The notes beneath the pieces were generated by a model. The model ran no database searches. It was not told the DNA's origin and saw only the letters and a list, made by a program, of their open reading frames with translations. 64,000 bases of DNA, from positions 1 through 64,000 of the forward strand of contig JBGTHP010000011.1 in the NCBI GenBank assembly GCA_041746105.1. The letters run 5' to 3'. A program made the position numbers and the translations under genes. This stretch comes from JBFHRE01 sp041746105. Its GTDB lineage: Bacteria > Actinomycetota > Acidimicrobiia > Spongiisociales > ZC4RG35. Positions within the stretch are counted from its first letter, which is position 1, and every line of letters starts with the position of its first letter. This document shows, in pieces, positions 8,399 to 17,271 of this stretch.

Positions 8399-8692
8399 AT
8401 GCCGGAAGCTCGATTTCGCGATCTCGTCCACGACCAGGTGGTGATCACATTCGACGGGAACGCCCTCGAGGTCTTTACCGAAAGGCACGCAAGCGTCAAG
8501 CGCTTTCACGTGTCGATGCTCGACCTCAGCTTCGATGGCCCCGACCGAAACGGCAGGTATCGGATCAACATCTCGACCGGCCGCAGCACCGGAGCCGGTT
8601 TCGAAGCCAATCTCGACGCTGCGGGTTGGGGTGCCACCCACGAATTCTGGACGGAGGTCCACCGGGCGGTTGCGACACAGTCCAAATCCTGA
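8399..8692 (+). CDS. Small conserved-looking hypothetical protein
   Basis: 97 residues (MPEARFRDLVHDQVVITFDG...), soluble, with no signal peptide or membrane segment. Alternating hydrophobic patterns (VVITFDGNALEVFTE, RFHVSMLDLSFDG, RYRINISTG) suggest a small beta-rich domain. I do not recognise the family. ATG 8399 has no clear ribosome site. It lies alone, divergent from the XRE operon and 63 bp before pabBC. Codon use matches its neighbours, which supports a real gene. Confidence 0.55.
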   Translation: MPEARFRDLVHDQVVITFDGNALEVFTERHASVKRFHVSMLDLSFDGPDRNGRYRINISTGRSTGAGFEANLDAAGWGATHEFWTEVHRAVATQSKS

Positions 8693-8755
8693 CCCGAATT
8701 GTTCTGGCGATGCGATCTCCAACTGTCATCGCCGTTGTGACAGAATCCAGATGCC

Positions 8756-10495
8756 ATGATCACAGCCCGCTTCGACGATCTCCGGCCCCGACGCCACCGG
8801 TCGTTCGGATTGTCCGACCCGATCGAGATCCTCACGACGGACAAACTTGCTGAGGTCGGATCGATCCTCGATCGTTGCGAAGCCGCCGTCGACGCCGGGC
8901 GCTGGGTGGCGGGGTATGTTGCCTACGAGGCGGCTCCGGCGTTCGATCCTGCACTTGTCGTCCACAGTCCCCAGTCCGGACTTCCCCTGATCTGGTTCGC
9001 GGTATTCGATCGTCGTCATTCGGTCTTGCCCGCCGGTCCCGGCGCCTACAGCCTCGGAAACTGGCGGTCGACAATCGATGCCGGCGCCTACCACGACGGC
9101 GTCGCCACAATCCGAGAACACATTCGCCAAGGCGACACCTACCAGGTCAACCACACCTTCCGGATGACGACGAACTTCACGGGCGACCCGCTTTCCTTCT
9201 ACTCCGACCTGAGCCGGTCACAGTCGTGTGGATATGGTGGTTTTCTCGATCTCGGTGACTGGGCGATCGCCTCGGCGTCGCCAGAACTGTTCTTCGAGTG
9301 GAAACACGGAAGGATCATCTCGAAACCGATGAAGGGAACCACCGCCCGCGGTCTCGACTTCGCCGGGGATGAAGAAAAACGCCGTTGGCTGGCGGGTTCT
9401 GAAAAGAACCAGGCCGAAAACCTGATGATCGTCGACATGGTGCGAAACGATCTCGGTCGGATCGCTCGGCCTGGCACGGTGGCGGTGCCTGCGCTGTTTT
9501 CGACCGAGAAATACGACACCGTATGGCAGCTCACTTCGACCGTGGCGGCCGAGCCGAGACCGGGAGTCACCCTCGCCGAGGTGTTCGAGGCACTTTTCCC
9601 ATGTGCATCCATAACCGGAGCGCCCAAGGTGGCAACGATGGGAATCATCAACCGGCTCGAGACCGACCCGAGAGGGGTTTACTGCGGCGCACTCGGTTTT
9701 GGTGGACCTGCTCCCGGTGGAGGATCGCAGTGGGCCTTCAACGTCGCCATACGAACCGTGACCATCAACAAGCCGACCGGAACCGCCTGGTATGGCACCG
9801 GCGGCGGAATCACCTACGACTCGACGGCGGCAAACGAATACGAGGAAGCGCTGCTGAAGGCAGCTGTGCTGGCCCGTCGCAGCTCCGACTTCCGATTGCT
9901 GGAGACTCTCCGATGGGAACCTGGTGCCGGTTTCCTCCGGCTCGAGCGCCACCTGCGTCGCCTGCTGGGTGCGGCTTGGTATTTCGACGTCCCGATCGAC
10001 CCGGCCGAGATCAGGGCTGCGCTGGAAAGGGCCGTTTCGGGTCCCGTAGCTCTCCGAGCACGACTCCTGGTGGGGCGGGAAGGCTGGGTCGAGGTTGAAA
10101 CGATTCCCATCGCGGATCCAACAAACACACCACTCTGTCTGGCACTCGACGATCGACCTATCGACCCAGCGGATCCCTTTCTCTATCACAAGACGACAAA
10201 CCGGCGGGTTTACGACGAGGCGCGGGAACGGCACCCCGAGGTCGATGATGTCGTCTTGTGGAACCCGGACAAACTGGTGACCGAAACCACCATTTCAAAT
10301 CTGGCGGCCCTGATCGACGGTGTCTGGGTGACGCCGCCGACGGCGGACGGTTGCCTTGCCGGAACCTTCCGCTCTGAGCTGCTCGAATCGGGTGAACTCG
10401 TCGAAGGATCTATCTCGATCGACGAACTCTTGTCGGCTCGTTCGGTGGCGCGGTTCAACTCACTCAGAGGATGGGAACCGGCGACCATCGAATAG
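8756..10495 (+). CDS. pabBC: Fused aminodeoxychorismate synthase component I / aminodeoxychorismate lyase
   Basis: Makes 4-aminobenzoate for folate synthesis. Residues about 80-370 are a chorismate-binding PabB domain with GDTYQVNHTF, the signature KPMKGTTARG, ENLMIVDMVRNDLGR, and GAPKVATMGIINRLE with GVYCGALGF. Residues about 385-579 are a class IV PLP-dependent lyase (PabC) with the Lys region YHKTTNRRVYDEA, NPDKLVTETTISNLA and CLAGTFRSELLESG. The 579-residue length fits known PabB-PabC fusions. A glutamine amidotransferase subunit (PabA) is not nearby. Folate supply suits a region rich in THF enzymes, but this is general metabolism. ATG 8756 overlaps no other gene. Confidence 0.95.
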   Translation: MITARFDDLRPRRHRSFGLSDPIEILTTDKLAEVGSILDRCEAAVDAGRWVAGYVAYEAAPAFDPALVVHSPQSGLPLIWFAVFDRRHSVLPAGPGAYSLGNWRSTIDAGAYHDGVATIREHIRQGDTYQVNHTFRMTTNFTGDPLSFYSDLSRSQSCGYGGFLDLGDWAIASASPELFFEWKHGRIISKPMKGTTARGLDFAGDEEKRRWLAGSEKNQAENLMIVDMVRNDLGRIARPGTVAVPALFSTEKYDTVWQLTSTVAAEPRPGVTLAEVFEALFPCASITGAPKVATMGIINRLETDPRGVYCGALGFGGPAPGGGSQWAFNVAIRTVTINKPTGTAWYGTGGGITYDSTAANEYEEALLKAAVLARRSSDFRLLETLRWEPGAGFLRLERHLRRLLGAAWYFDVPIDPAEIRAALERAVSGPVALRARLLVGREGWVEVETIPIADPTNTPLCLALDDRPIDPADPFLYHKTTNRRVYDEARERHPEVDDVVLWNPDKLVTETTISNLAALIDGVWVTPPTADGCLAGTFRSELLESGELVEGSISIDELLSARSVARFNSLRGWEPATIE

Positions 10496-10529
10496 CGCCC
10501 GACGGGCCGGATTCGACCACCGACCGAAC

Positions 10530-11105
10530 TCACGTCTGCTTGCTCTTGCCCGCCTTGCGTTTCTCGGCCTTCCAGGCCTTGACTGCCTGGAGGGACTCGG
10601 CGGAGTCGACATCGGCGACGGTCCGCGGTTGGTCGTCGGCAAATGGACCCGCCGATTCCTCCCAGCCGGCGGGCCGGACGCCGAACCGTTTGGCGAGGAG
10701 AGCGATGAAGATCTGGGTTTTCTCCGCACCAAAACCGGGAATCGCCCTGAGCCGTCTGACCAGCTCGCCGGCTTCCTCGACTCCGTCCCAGATCCGTGCG
10801 GTTTCTCCCTCGTAGTCCGCGACGATCAATTCACACATCGCGTGGATTCGCCGACCCATCGCCGCCGGGAAGCGGTGGATGGCGGGCTTGTCGCAACACA
10901 CTGCAACGAACTCTTCGACGTCCATCGTCGCGATCGACCCGGCGCGCAGCTCGCCCAGCCGATCGAGCAGCGTGGCCGGCGCCGAGAATGCCCACTCCAT
11001 CGGGACCTGCTGGTCGAGCAACATGCCGATCATCAAAGCCGTGGGATCGCGGTTGAGCAGCGCATCGGTTCCGGCGCGGCCGGTGATCGCGAGGGTCCCG
11101 TTCAT
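10530..11105 (-). CDS. HhH-GPD-type base-excision DNA repair family protein
   Basis: 191 residues. The helix-hairpin-helix element LRAIPGFGAEKTQIFIALLAKRFG sits near residues 115-140, where HhH-GPD glycosylases bind DNA, and a helical N-terminal part contains MLLDQQVPMEWAFSAP. It matches a compact actinobacterial HhH-GPD subfamily without the C-terminal Fe-S cluster. The C-terminal tail is Lys-rich (KAWKAEKRKAGKSKQT). It probably takes part in base-excision repair, with unknown lesion specificity. It converges on pabBC and diverges from the DUF4397 gene. Confidence 0.85.
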   Translation of the reverse strand: MNGTLAITGRAGTDALLNRDPTALMIGMLLDQQVPMEWAFSAPATLLDRLGELRAGSIATMDVEEFVAVCCDKPAIHRFPAAMGRRIHAMCELIVADYEGETARIWDGVEEAGELVRRLRAIPGFGAEKTQIFIALLAKRFGVRPAGWEESAGPFADDQPRTVADVDSAESLQAVKAWKAEKRKAGKSKQT

Positions 11106-11251
11106 GAGCGATGCATTCCTTCGACAGGTTCCGGAAGTGACGATACAGCACCTTTCCGTAGCAGGGCTAAAATTAGTGCTAAAAGTTCATCCATTCGCTC
11201 TCCAGGTCCGTATACACATCGAGTCTCCCCAACGAGAAAGGACCGAGACCG

Positions 11252-12043
11252 ATGAAGAAGATCCTTATATTGGCGAGCGCAGTTTTGCTGTCCGCCCTCC
11301 CATTGACCGCCTCCGCCCAGACGGCGGAAGGTACGGTCACCGTCGTGCACGGCATACCCGACCTGGCTGTCGACGTATACGTCAATGATGCCCTGACGCT
11401 CGAAGGTTTCAGCTACGGGACCGTCACCGATCCGCTCACGCTGCCTGCCGCCGACTACGACATCGATATCCGGGCTGCGGGCGCCGACGCCGCGAGCGAT
11501 CCTGTGCTCACCCAGAACGTGACGCTGCCCGCCGGTGCCAACGCCACCATCCAGGCAAACCTGGACGGCGCGGGGACTCCAAAGATCAGCGTTTGGGTCA
11601 ATGACATCTCGACGATTGCGGCCGGCAACGGCCGGGTCACGGTGCGCCACACGGCCGCCGCCCCCAACGTCGATGTGTTCGCCAACGACGGCGCACTGTT
11701 CACCAATGTGCCGAACGGTGCAGAAGGTGCAGCAGACGTTCCCGCCGGCACCTACCAGGTCAAGGTGACCGCCGCAGGCGATGCCTCTGCGGTTGTCCTC
11801 GACACCCCGCTCGACATCCCGGCCGGCACCAACGTGATCGTCTATGCGATCGGCGACCTGGCCGGTGGCAGCTTCACAGTTGCCGTGCAGAGCATCGGTG
11901 GACTCGGAGCAGCCCCTAGCGGCGTTCCCAGCGGCACCGGGGGCGAGCTCCCTGGCGTCCCCGCCTGGTTGATCGCCTCGCTCGGACTCGGTCTCGCATC
12001 GATCACCTACGGTGGCGTCAAACTTGCCCGTGAGCGTGCCTGA
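11252..12043 (+). CDS. Secreted DUF4397-domain surface protein with C-terminal membrane anchor
   Basis: 263 residues. A Sec signal peptide (MKKILILASAVLLSALPLTASA, cut after ASA) precedes two DUF4397 beta units, VTVVHGIPDLAVDVYVND and VTVRHTAAAPNVDVFAND, each followed by an AG(T/A)-N-type strand. A Gly/Pro/Ser linker leads to ELPGVPAWLIASLGLGLASITYGGVK and a basic tail ARERA. This has the shape of a cell-wall sorting signal (short motif, hydrophobic stretch, positive tail), but the motif reads LPGVP rather than LPxTG. The class F sortase gene begins within its last codons, and such DUF4397-sortase pairs are common in actinobacteria. The start has AAAGGA about 10 nt upstream. Confidence 0.9.
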   Translation: MKKILILASAVLLSALPLTASAQTAEGTVTVVHGIPDLAVDVYVNDALTLEGFSYGTVTDPLTLPAADYDIDIRAAGADAASDPVLTQNVTLPAGANATIQANLDGAGTPKISVWVNDISTIAAGNGRVTVRHTAAAPNVDVFANDGALFTNVPNGAEGAADVPAGTYQVKVTAAGDASAVVLDTPLDIPAGTNVIVYAIGDLAGGSFTVAVQSIGGLGAAPSGVPSGTGGELPGVPAWLIASLGLGLASITYGGVKLARERA

Positions 12044-12773
12044 AATCGAAAGCCAATCCAACCCTCGAGGGGACGGCGCATCGCCGTCCCCTCGAGGCGG
12101 TTCAATGTTCGTAATGTTCGGGGTGGCGCTGGCTTTGCTCTCGGCGCTGACCTGGTTGACGACGAAACTCGCTCCCGAGGCCGGAGATGTCGCTTCGATC
12201 GAAAGCAGACTCGCCGCCGGCCCCGCCACGACCTCGCCGACAACAATCGGGCCGGACAACTCCGTCCCCCGATTCTCAGTCGGCGGCCAGACCGCTCGAC
12301 CGTCGCAACCAGTAGGGATCCGCATCCCCGACATCGACAAGGTCGCCCCGGTGCTGGCGATGGGAGTCGAGCCAAACGGGGAAATGGAGATCCCATCCAA
12401 CGTCGATGATGTCGCTTGGTACAAGTTCGGTCCCTCGCCCGGTCAGCCCGGTTCGGCCGTGTTGGCCGGCCATGTCGACCTCGAAAGCCAGGGACCCGGG
12501 GTGTTCTACGAACTTCGGCTGCTCGAACCAGGGGCGTTGATCTTCGTCGACTACGACGATGGCAGCACCCGGGCCTTTCGAGTATCAGCCCGTCAGACAT
12601 ATTTGAAGAACGAACTACCCCTCGACCTGATCTTCTCCAACCAGGACGAGCCGATCCTCACGCTGATCACCTGCGGCGGTGACTTCAACCAATCGGTCGG
12701 CAGCTACGACTCGAACGTGGTCGTTTATGCCCAACCGATCGAGCCCCGTGCCGGCCAACACTCACCGGCTTGA
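12030..12773 (+). CDS. Class F sortase, membrane-anchored, with no obvious catalytic arginine
   Basis: About 247 residues: a short cytoplasmic N-terminus, one membrane helix (FVMFGVALALLSALTW), a Thr/Pro-rich stalk and a sortase domain from about residue 90. The catalytic His lies in AVLAGHVDLE and the catalytic Cys in LTLITCGGDF. Class F enzymes join substrate proteins bearing a sorting motif to the cell wall. In the usual C-terminal CGGxFD...R-SY-x-DNVVVYA region this protein reads FNQSVGSYDSNVVVYAQP with no Arg, so activity is uncertain. GTG 12030 is chosen, since longer starts at 12012 run deeper into the DUF4397 gene. The overlap with that gene implies coupled translation and suggests the DUF4397 protein is its substrate. 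Confidence 0.88.
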   Translation: MSVPEIESQSNPRGDGASPSPRGGSMFVMFGVALALLSALTWLTTKLAPEAGDVASIESRLAAGPATTSPTTIGPDNSVPRFSVGGQTARPSQPVGIRIPDIDKVAPVLAMGVEPNGEMEIPSNVDDVAWYKFGPSPGQPGSAVLAGHVDLESQGPGVFYELRLLEPGALIFVDYDDGSTRAFRVSARQTYLKNELPLDLIFSNQDEPILTLITCGGDFNQSVGSYDSNVVVYAQPIEPRAGQHSPA

Positions 12774-12784
12774 CTTGGCGGCGC

Positions 12785-14614
12785 CTACTGCTTCTTTGCG
12801 GCCAGTTTGCGGTCGGATTCGGTCAGATGACGTTTGCGCACCCGAATCTCCTTGGGAGTGACCTCGACCAGTTCGTCATCGGCGATCCACTCGATGGCGG
12901 TTTCCAGTGTGAGACGGCGCGGAGGAGTGAGTTTGATGGCGTCGTCAGAACCCGAGGCGCGCACGTTGGTGAGCTGTTTGGCCTTTGCCGGGTTGGCCAT
13001 CATCTCGTCGGGACGAGAGTTCTCGCCGATGACCATGCCCTCGTAGGTGTCCTCGCCAGGGCCGATGAACAGCTCCGTTCGTTTCTGCAGGTTGTCGAGT
13101 GCAAAGCCGGTCGAGATACCAGACCTGTCGGCCACCACTGCTCCCCCATGCCGGTGCGGCAACTCTCCCACCCATGGAACCCATCCGTCGTGATGCTGAT
13201 GCACGAGCGCGGTACCCCTGGTCGCTGTCATCAGCAAGGAGCGGAATCCGAGCAAGCCCCGGCTTGGCGCAGTCAGAGTGATGATGGTGCGGCCGCGGTC
13301 GCCCGGCCTCAGATCGAGCACGGTCCCCTTGCGGGGAGCCACCGCCTGGGTGACGGTTCCCACATACTCGTCGGGCACATCGACAACTGCCCGTTCGAGC
13401 GGCTCGTGCGGTTTACCCCCGATCTCGCGCAGAATGACTTCCGGACGGCTCACCTGAACCTCGAATCCTTCGCGGCGCATCGTCTCGATGAGTACCGCCA
13501 ACTGCAGTTCGCCGCGGCCTGCCACTTCGATTACTTCGGGAGAGCTCGTCGGCCCGATGCGAATGGAAACGTTGCCGAGGACCTCGCGATCGAGGCGATC
13601 CTTGAGTTGACGCGAAGTCAGGAACTTGCCGTCCTTACCCGAGAGAGGCGAGGTGTTGACGCCAAACGTCATCCGCAACACAGGCTCGTCGACCACCAGG
13701 CGCGGCAGCGGAGTCGGGTTGTTGGGATCGGCCAGGGTGTCGCCGATCTCCACCTCCGGAAACCCCGCCACCACGAAGAGATCACCTGCTCTTCGCTCTG
13801 TCACGTCGACGCGATCAAGCCCTTCGAAACCCATCAGCTGAGTCAGCTTGCGACGAATCGGCGGCTCTTCGTCATTCGAGTGACACAGTGCGACTTGGGA
13901 ACCCGCTCGCAGCGTGCCCGCGATTACGCGCCCCATTGCCAGACGACCCAGGTAGTCGGAAGCATCCAGATTGGTCACGATCGCCTGGAGCGACGCCTCT
14001 GAGTCACCGGTCGGTGCCGGAATCGTTTCGACGATGGCATCCAGCAGTGGAGCCAGATCTGACCCATCTGACGGGATACCGATTCCGGTGATGGCTTGCC
14101 CATTGCGAGCAATTGTGCTCAGGACGGGAAACTCGATGTGATCCTCAGACGCACCCAGATCGAAGAACAACTCGTAAACCTCGTCGATGACGGCGTCGGG
14201 CCGAGCGTCGGAGCGGTCGACCTTGTTCAGGACCACCAGCGCCGGAAGGCCCCGCGCCAAGGCTTTCGACAGCACGTAACGGGTCTGCGGTAGCGGTCCC
14301 TCGGCAGCATCAACCAGGAGCATGACACCGTCGACGAGCTCGAGAGCCCTTTCCACCTCGCCGCCAAAGTCGGCGTGACCCGGGGTATCGACGAGGTTGA
14401 TCTTGGCGCCCTTCCATTCGATCGAAGCCGCCTTGGCAAGGATCGTGATTCCCCGCTCACGCTCTTGATCGCTCGAATCGAGCACGCGGTCGACCAAGGC
14501 CTCGTGCGCGGCGAACACCCCCGTTTGGCGGAGAAGGGCATCAACCAGGGTGGTCTTCCCGTGGTCTACGTGCGCGACAATTGCAACATTGCGAATGGAG
14601 GGGGTGCCCGACAT
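12785..14614 (-). CDS. typA: Ribosome-associated translational GTPase TypA/BipA
   Basis: 609 residues, standard length. The G domain shows the P-loop AHVDHGKTTLVDALL, switch I RERGITI, DTPGHADFGGEVER and NKVD. EF-G-like domains II, III and V follow, with the BipA-specific C-terminal domain (LDNLQKRTELFIGPGEDTYEGMVIGENSR). BipA binds the 70S ribosome and assists 50S assembly and stress or low-temperature adaptation. The open frame extends 38 codons further upstream, but MSGTPSIRNVAIVAHVDHG at 14614 is the family start. It converges on the sortase gene with 11 bp between them. Confidence 0.96.
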   Translation of the reverse strand: MSGTPSIRNVAIVAHVDHGKTTLVDALLRQTGVFAAHEALVDRVLDSSDQERERGITILAKAASIEWKGAKINLVDTPGHADFGGEVERALELVDGVMLLVDAAEGPLPQTRYVLSKALARGLPALVVLNKVDRSDARPDAVIDEVYELFFDLGASEDHIEFPVLSTIARNGQAITGIGIPSDGSDLAPLLDAIVETIPAPTGDSEASLQAIVTNLDASDYLGRLAMGRVIAGTLRAGSQVALCHSNDEEPPIRRKLTQLMGFEGLDRVDVTERRAGDLFVVAGFPEVEIGDTLADPNNPTPLPRLVVDEPVLRMTFGVNTSPLSGKDGKFLTSRQLKDRLDREVLGNVSIRIGPTSSPEVIEVAGRGELQLAVLIETMRREGFEVQVSRPEVILREIGGKPHEPLERAVVDVPDEYVGTVTQAVAPRKGTVLDLRPGDRGRTIITLTAPSRGLLGFRSLLMTATRGTALVHQHHDGWVPWVGELPHRHGGAVVADRSGISTGFALDNLQKRTELFIGPGEDTYEGMVIGENSRPDEMMANPAKAKQLTNVRASGSDDAIKLTPPRRLTLETAIEWIADDELVEVTPKEIRVRKRHLTESDRKLAAKKQ

Positions 14615-14740
14615 GGCCACCACATGGTACCTGAGCTCGATCGGTCTCCAGCCGCCGCGATCTCTCCTTCCTCGGGTGCGTACACGACGAATCGGACAAA
14701 TCCCGGGAAACTTGGGTGAGGATGGCAACGTCAGAGCGAC

Positions 14741-15175
14741 ATGAGACCACTTCTGGTGATAGCGCTCGGGCTGATTCTCGTTGGCTCGGCATGCGGCGCG
14801 CCGGTTGAGAGCCCGGCAGCAGATCTTGCCGGGCGCACGTTCATCGCAGCGACTCTGATGACAAATGGAATCGAAACCGACGTTGCCCTATCCCCACCCA
14901 CGATCAGCTTCTTCGACGGCCAGGTGAACGGCCACAATGGCTGCAACTCGTATGTCGGAGTTGCGTTCATCGGGAACACCGGATCCTTCTCGCTCGGCGC
15001 CCTTGGCCAGACAAAGATGTTTTGCGTGGATACTGCGGATATCGAGACGGCTTTTAATGCGGCCGCCTCCCGACTGACCCGGTGGAAACTGGATGGCCAG
15101 AAGTTGACTCTGTCTTCTGACGACGGTGAAACGTCCATCGTTCTCGTCGAAATGGGTCCGGCCGCGATCAACTGA
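14741..15175 (+). CDS. META-domain lipoprotein
   Basis: 144 residues. A lipoprotein signal peptide ends in the lipobox LVGSAC, giving an acylated Cys at about 18. The mature part is a META/HslJ-like domain: LAGRTFIAATL, ISFFDGQVNGHNGCNSYVG and FSLGALGQTKMFC, then the typical RLTRWKLDGQKLTLSSDDG ending. META domains occur in stress-related or outer-surface lipoproteins of unclear biochemical role. It is monocistronic, divergent from typA, and 34 bp before a hydrolase gene. Confidence 0.85.
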   Translation: MRPLLVIALGLILVGSACGAPVESPAADLAGRTFIAATLMTNGIETDVALSPPTISFFDGQVNGHNGCNSYVGVAFIGNTGSFSLGALGQTKMFCVDTADIETAFNAAASRLTRWKLDGQKLTLSSDDGETSIVLVEMGPAAIN

Positions 15176-15209
15176 GCAAACAGGACCAGGCTCGGCTTGA
15201 ATCACGTCC

Positions 15210-17186
15210 ATGACCCGGTTGGTGGATGTCCATGGCGTACGTGTCATCGAACACAGCTTTATTCCGCTGGCCGACGGGACCCGCCTTGCGGCCCGGATCT
15301 GGCTCCCGCTGGAAGAGGTCCCCGTCCCCGCAGTCCTCGAATACGTTCCCTACCGCAAACGCGGTGGTCTGGAAATCCGCGACGAGATCATGCACCGCTA
15401 CGTCGCCGCCCGGGGTTATGCCTGTGTCAGGGTCGACTTGCGCGGAAGCGGTGAGTCGGATGGAATCCTCCTGGGTGAATATCTCCCTCTGGAGCAATCC
15501 GACGGGGTCGAGATTGTCGACTGGGTCAGCCGGCAAACCTGGTGCGACGGAGGCGTCGGGATAATCGGCAAGTCTTGGGGAGGTTTCAACGGGCTTCAGA
15601 TCGCGTCCCATCGACCGCCCGCGCTTCGGGCCGTGGTTTCGGTGTGCTCCACCGATGACCGCTACCTCGACGACATCCACCACAAAGGCGGGTCCCTCCT
15701 CACCGAAAAACTCGCTTGGGCCTCGACCATGTTCTCCTATCAGTCAACCCCGCCAGATCCCGATCTAGTGGGTGGCGACTGGCGACAGACATGGCTCGAG
15801 CGCCTCGACGCCAACAAACCTTGGATCATCGAGTGGCTTCACCACCTCCTCCGCGACGACTTCTTCCGAAATGGCTCGGTCGCAGAGGATTTCTCCAAGA
15901 TCGAAGTCCCGGTACTGGCCGTCGGTGGTTGGGCAGACTCGTACACGAACGCAATTTTCCGCCTTCTCGCCGGCCTCGGCTCCCCGGTCAAAGGAGTGAT
16001 CGGCCCGTGGGTGCATCTGTACCCCCACCAAGGGCTGCCGGGACCGGACATCGACTTCCTCGAAATGTGTATCCGTTGGTGGGATCGGTGGCTGAAAGAT
16101 GTCGACAACGCGGTTGACCAAGGGCCGGCGGTTCTCGCCTACGTACAGGATTCGATTGCGCCGGCAACCGAATATTCGATCCGCCCCGGTCGGTGGATCG
16201 CCCTCGACGCCTGGCCCCAGGCGACCGGCGAGGTTCTGCACCTGACCCCGCTCGGACTTCGCCCGCAGGCAGGGGGCGACTTCGACCTCGAGATCGACAC
16301 CGTTCAGAACCTCGGCAGCGCCGGCGGTGAGTTCTGCCCGATGTGGCAGGGCGCCGATCTCCCGGAGGACCAAGCAGCAGACGACATGATCTCTGTCTGC
16401 TTCGATGCTCCCCCGTTCGAACAACCACGCGACATCATCGGTGCGATGGAACTGGAGATCGAATTCACCGCCACTGCCCCGGCGGGCAACATCATCATCC
16501 GGGTCTGCGACGTTTCACCGGACGGCGCGTCGGCGAGGATCGGCTGGATGCCTGCCAACCTCACTCATCTCGACGGTCACGACCGGGTGACGAGTCTTAC
16601 GCCGGGCCGGCGCTACGTCGCCACGATCAGGCTCGATGACCTTGCGCACCGGTTCGCGGCCGGAAACAAGCTTCGTTTGGCTCTGTCGACCACCTACTGG
16701 CCGCTGGTATGGCCACCGGCGAACGGCGGGATTCGTATCCATCGCGGGGCGCTGAGTCTGCCCGGGGTGGTTGATACGGACCGTTCGGTGCCTGCACTTG
16801 GGGTCGGCATCGGCGCCGCCACCATGGAGCACTCGTTGGAGAAGCCGGAACGCCACACGAGATCGTTGACGCAGGCAGAAGACAGCTCGGTTCTCCGAAC
16901 CGTCGACGACTTCGGCGTTGAGCGTTTTGCCAGTGGACTGACCAGGGCGACGGTCTGCAATGAAACTTATGAAATCGACGACAACGACCCGCTGACCGCT
17001 TCGATGACCACCACATGGACAGAGGAGTTGAGGCGCCCTGGTTGGAAGGTAAACACCGAAACGACCACGACGATGACCTCGAGCGCATCCCATTTTCACA
17101 TCAAGGCGAGGCTGGATGCCTGGGAGAAGGAATCGCTGGTATTTTCCCGAACATGGGACGAGCGCATCCCCCGGGTTGGCACCTAG
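15210..17186 (+). CDS. CocE/NonD-family alpha/beta hydrolase (X-Pro dipeptidyl-peptidase S15 type)
   Basis: 658 residues. The S15/CocE domain covers about 1-290, with LPLADGTRLAARIWLP, VRVDLRGSGESDG and the nucleophile elbow GIIGKSWGGFNGLQ (catalytic Ser). A C-terminal jelly-roll PepX_C domain (about 310-560) carries RLGLAL/STTYWPLVWPPANGG-type strands. Family members cleave esters or amides, such as cocaine or penicillin side chains, or X-Pro dipeptides; the substrate here is unknown. No signal peptide is seen, so it is likely cytoplasmic. It converges on the MttB operon. Confidence 0.9.
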   Translation: MTRLVDVHGVRVIEHSFIPLADGTRLAARIWLPLEEVPVPAVLEYVPYRKRGGLEIRDEIMHRYVAARGYACVRVDLRGSGESDGILLGEYLPLEQSDGVEIVDWVSRQTWCDGGVGIIGKSWGGFNGLQIASHRPPALRAVVSVCSTDDRYLDDIHHKGGSLLTEKLAWASTMFSYQSTPPDPDLVGGDWRQTWLERLDANKPWIIEWLHHLLRDDFFRNGSVAEDFSKIEVPVLAVGGWADSYTNAIFRLLAGLGSPVKGVIGPWVHLYPHQGLPGPDIDFLEMCIRWWDRWLKDVDNAVDQGPAVLAYVQDSIAPATEYSIRPGRWIALDAWPQATGEVLHLTPLGLRPQAGGDFDLEIDTVQNLGSAGGEFCPMWQGADLPEDQAADDMISVCFDAPPFEQPRDIIGAMELEIEFTATAPAGNIIIRVCDVSPDGASARIGWMPANLTHLDGHDRVTSLTPGRRYVATIRLDDLAHRFAAGNKLRLALSTTYWPLVWPPANGGIRIHRGALSLPGVVDTDRSVPALGVGIGAATMEHSLEKPERHTRSLTQAEDSSVLRTVDDFGVERFASGLTRATVCNETYEIDDNDPLTASMTTTWTEELRRPGWKVNTETTTTMTSSASHFHIKARLDAWEKESLVFSRTWDERIPRVGT

Positions 17187-17267
17187 CCAACTTTGGGCCC
17201 GAGACCACACCACCCGTGCACCAGCCCTGGGTTCACAACCCCCACCAACTTTGGCCCGAGACCACAT
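17187..17267. repeat. Short direct repeat in a convergent intergenic gap
   Basis: A 23-24 bp sequence beginning CCAACTTTGG occurs at 17187-17210 and 17245-17267, differing by one inserted G and the last base. Between them GGGTTCACAACCC (17229-17241) can form a small hairpin without a T-run. The gap separates convergent genes, so this may be a weak bidirectional terminator or a decayed repeat. Confidence 0.6.
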
Positions 17268-17271
17268 CAGC

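Noticed and set aside
12770..14002. Long plus-strand open frame opposite typA
   Set aside because: It is a GC-rich antisense shadow of a clear TypA gene with no recognisable protein features.
17229..17241. Terminator GGGTTCACAACCC
   Set aside because: The five-bp stem without a T-run is too weak to call on its own.
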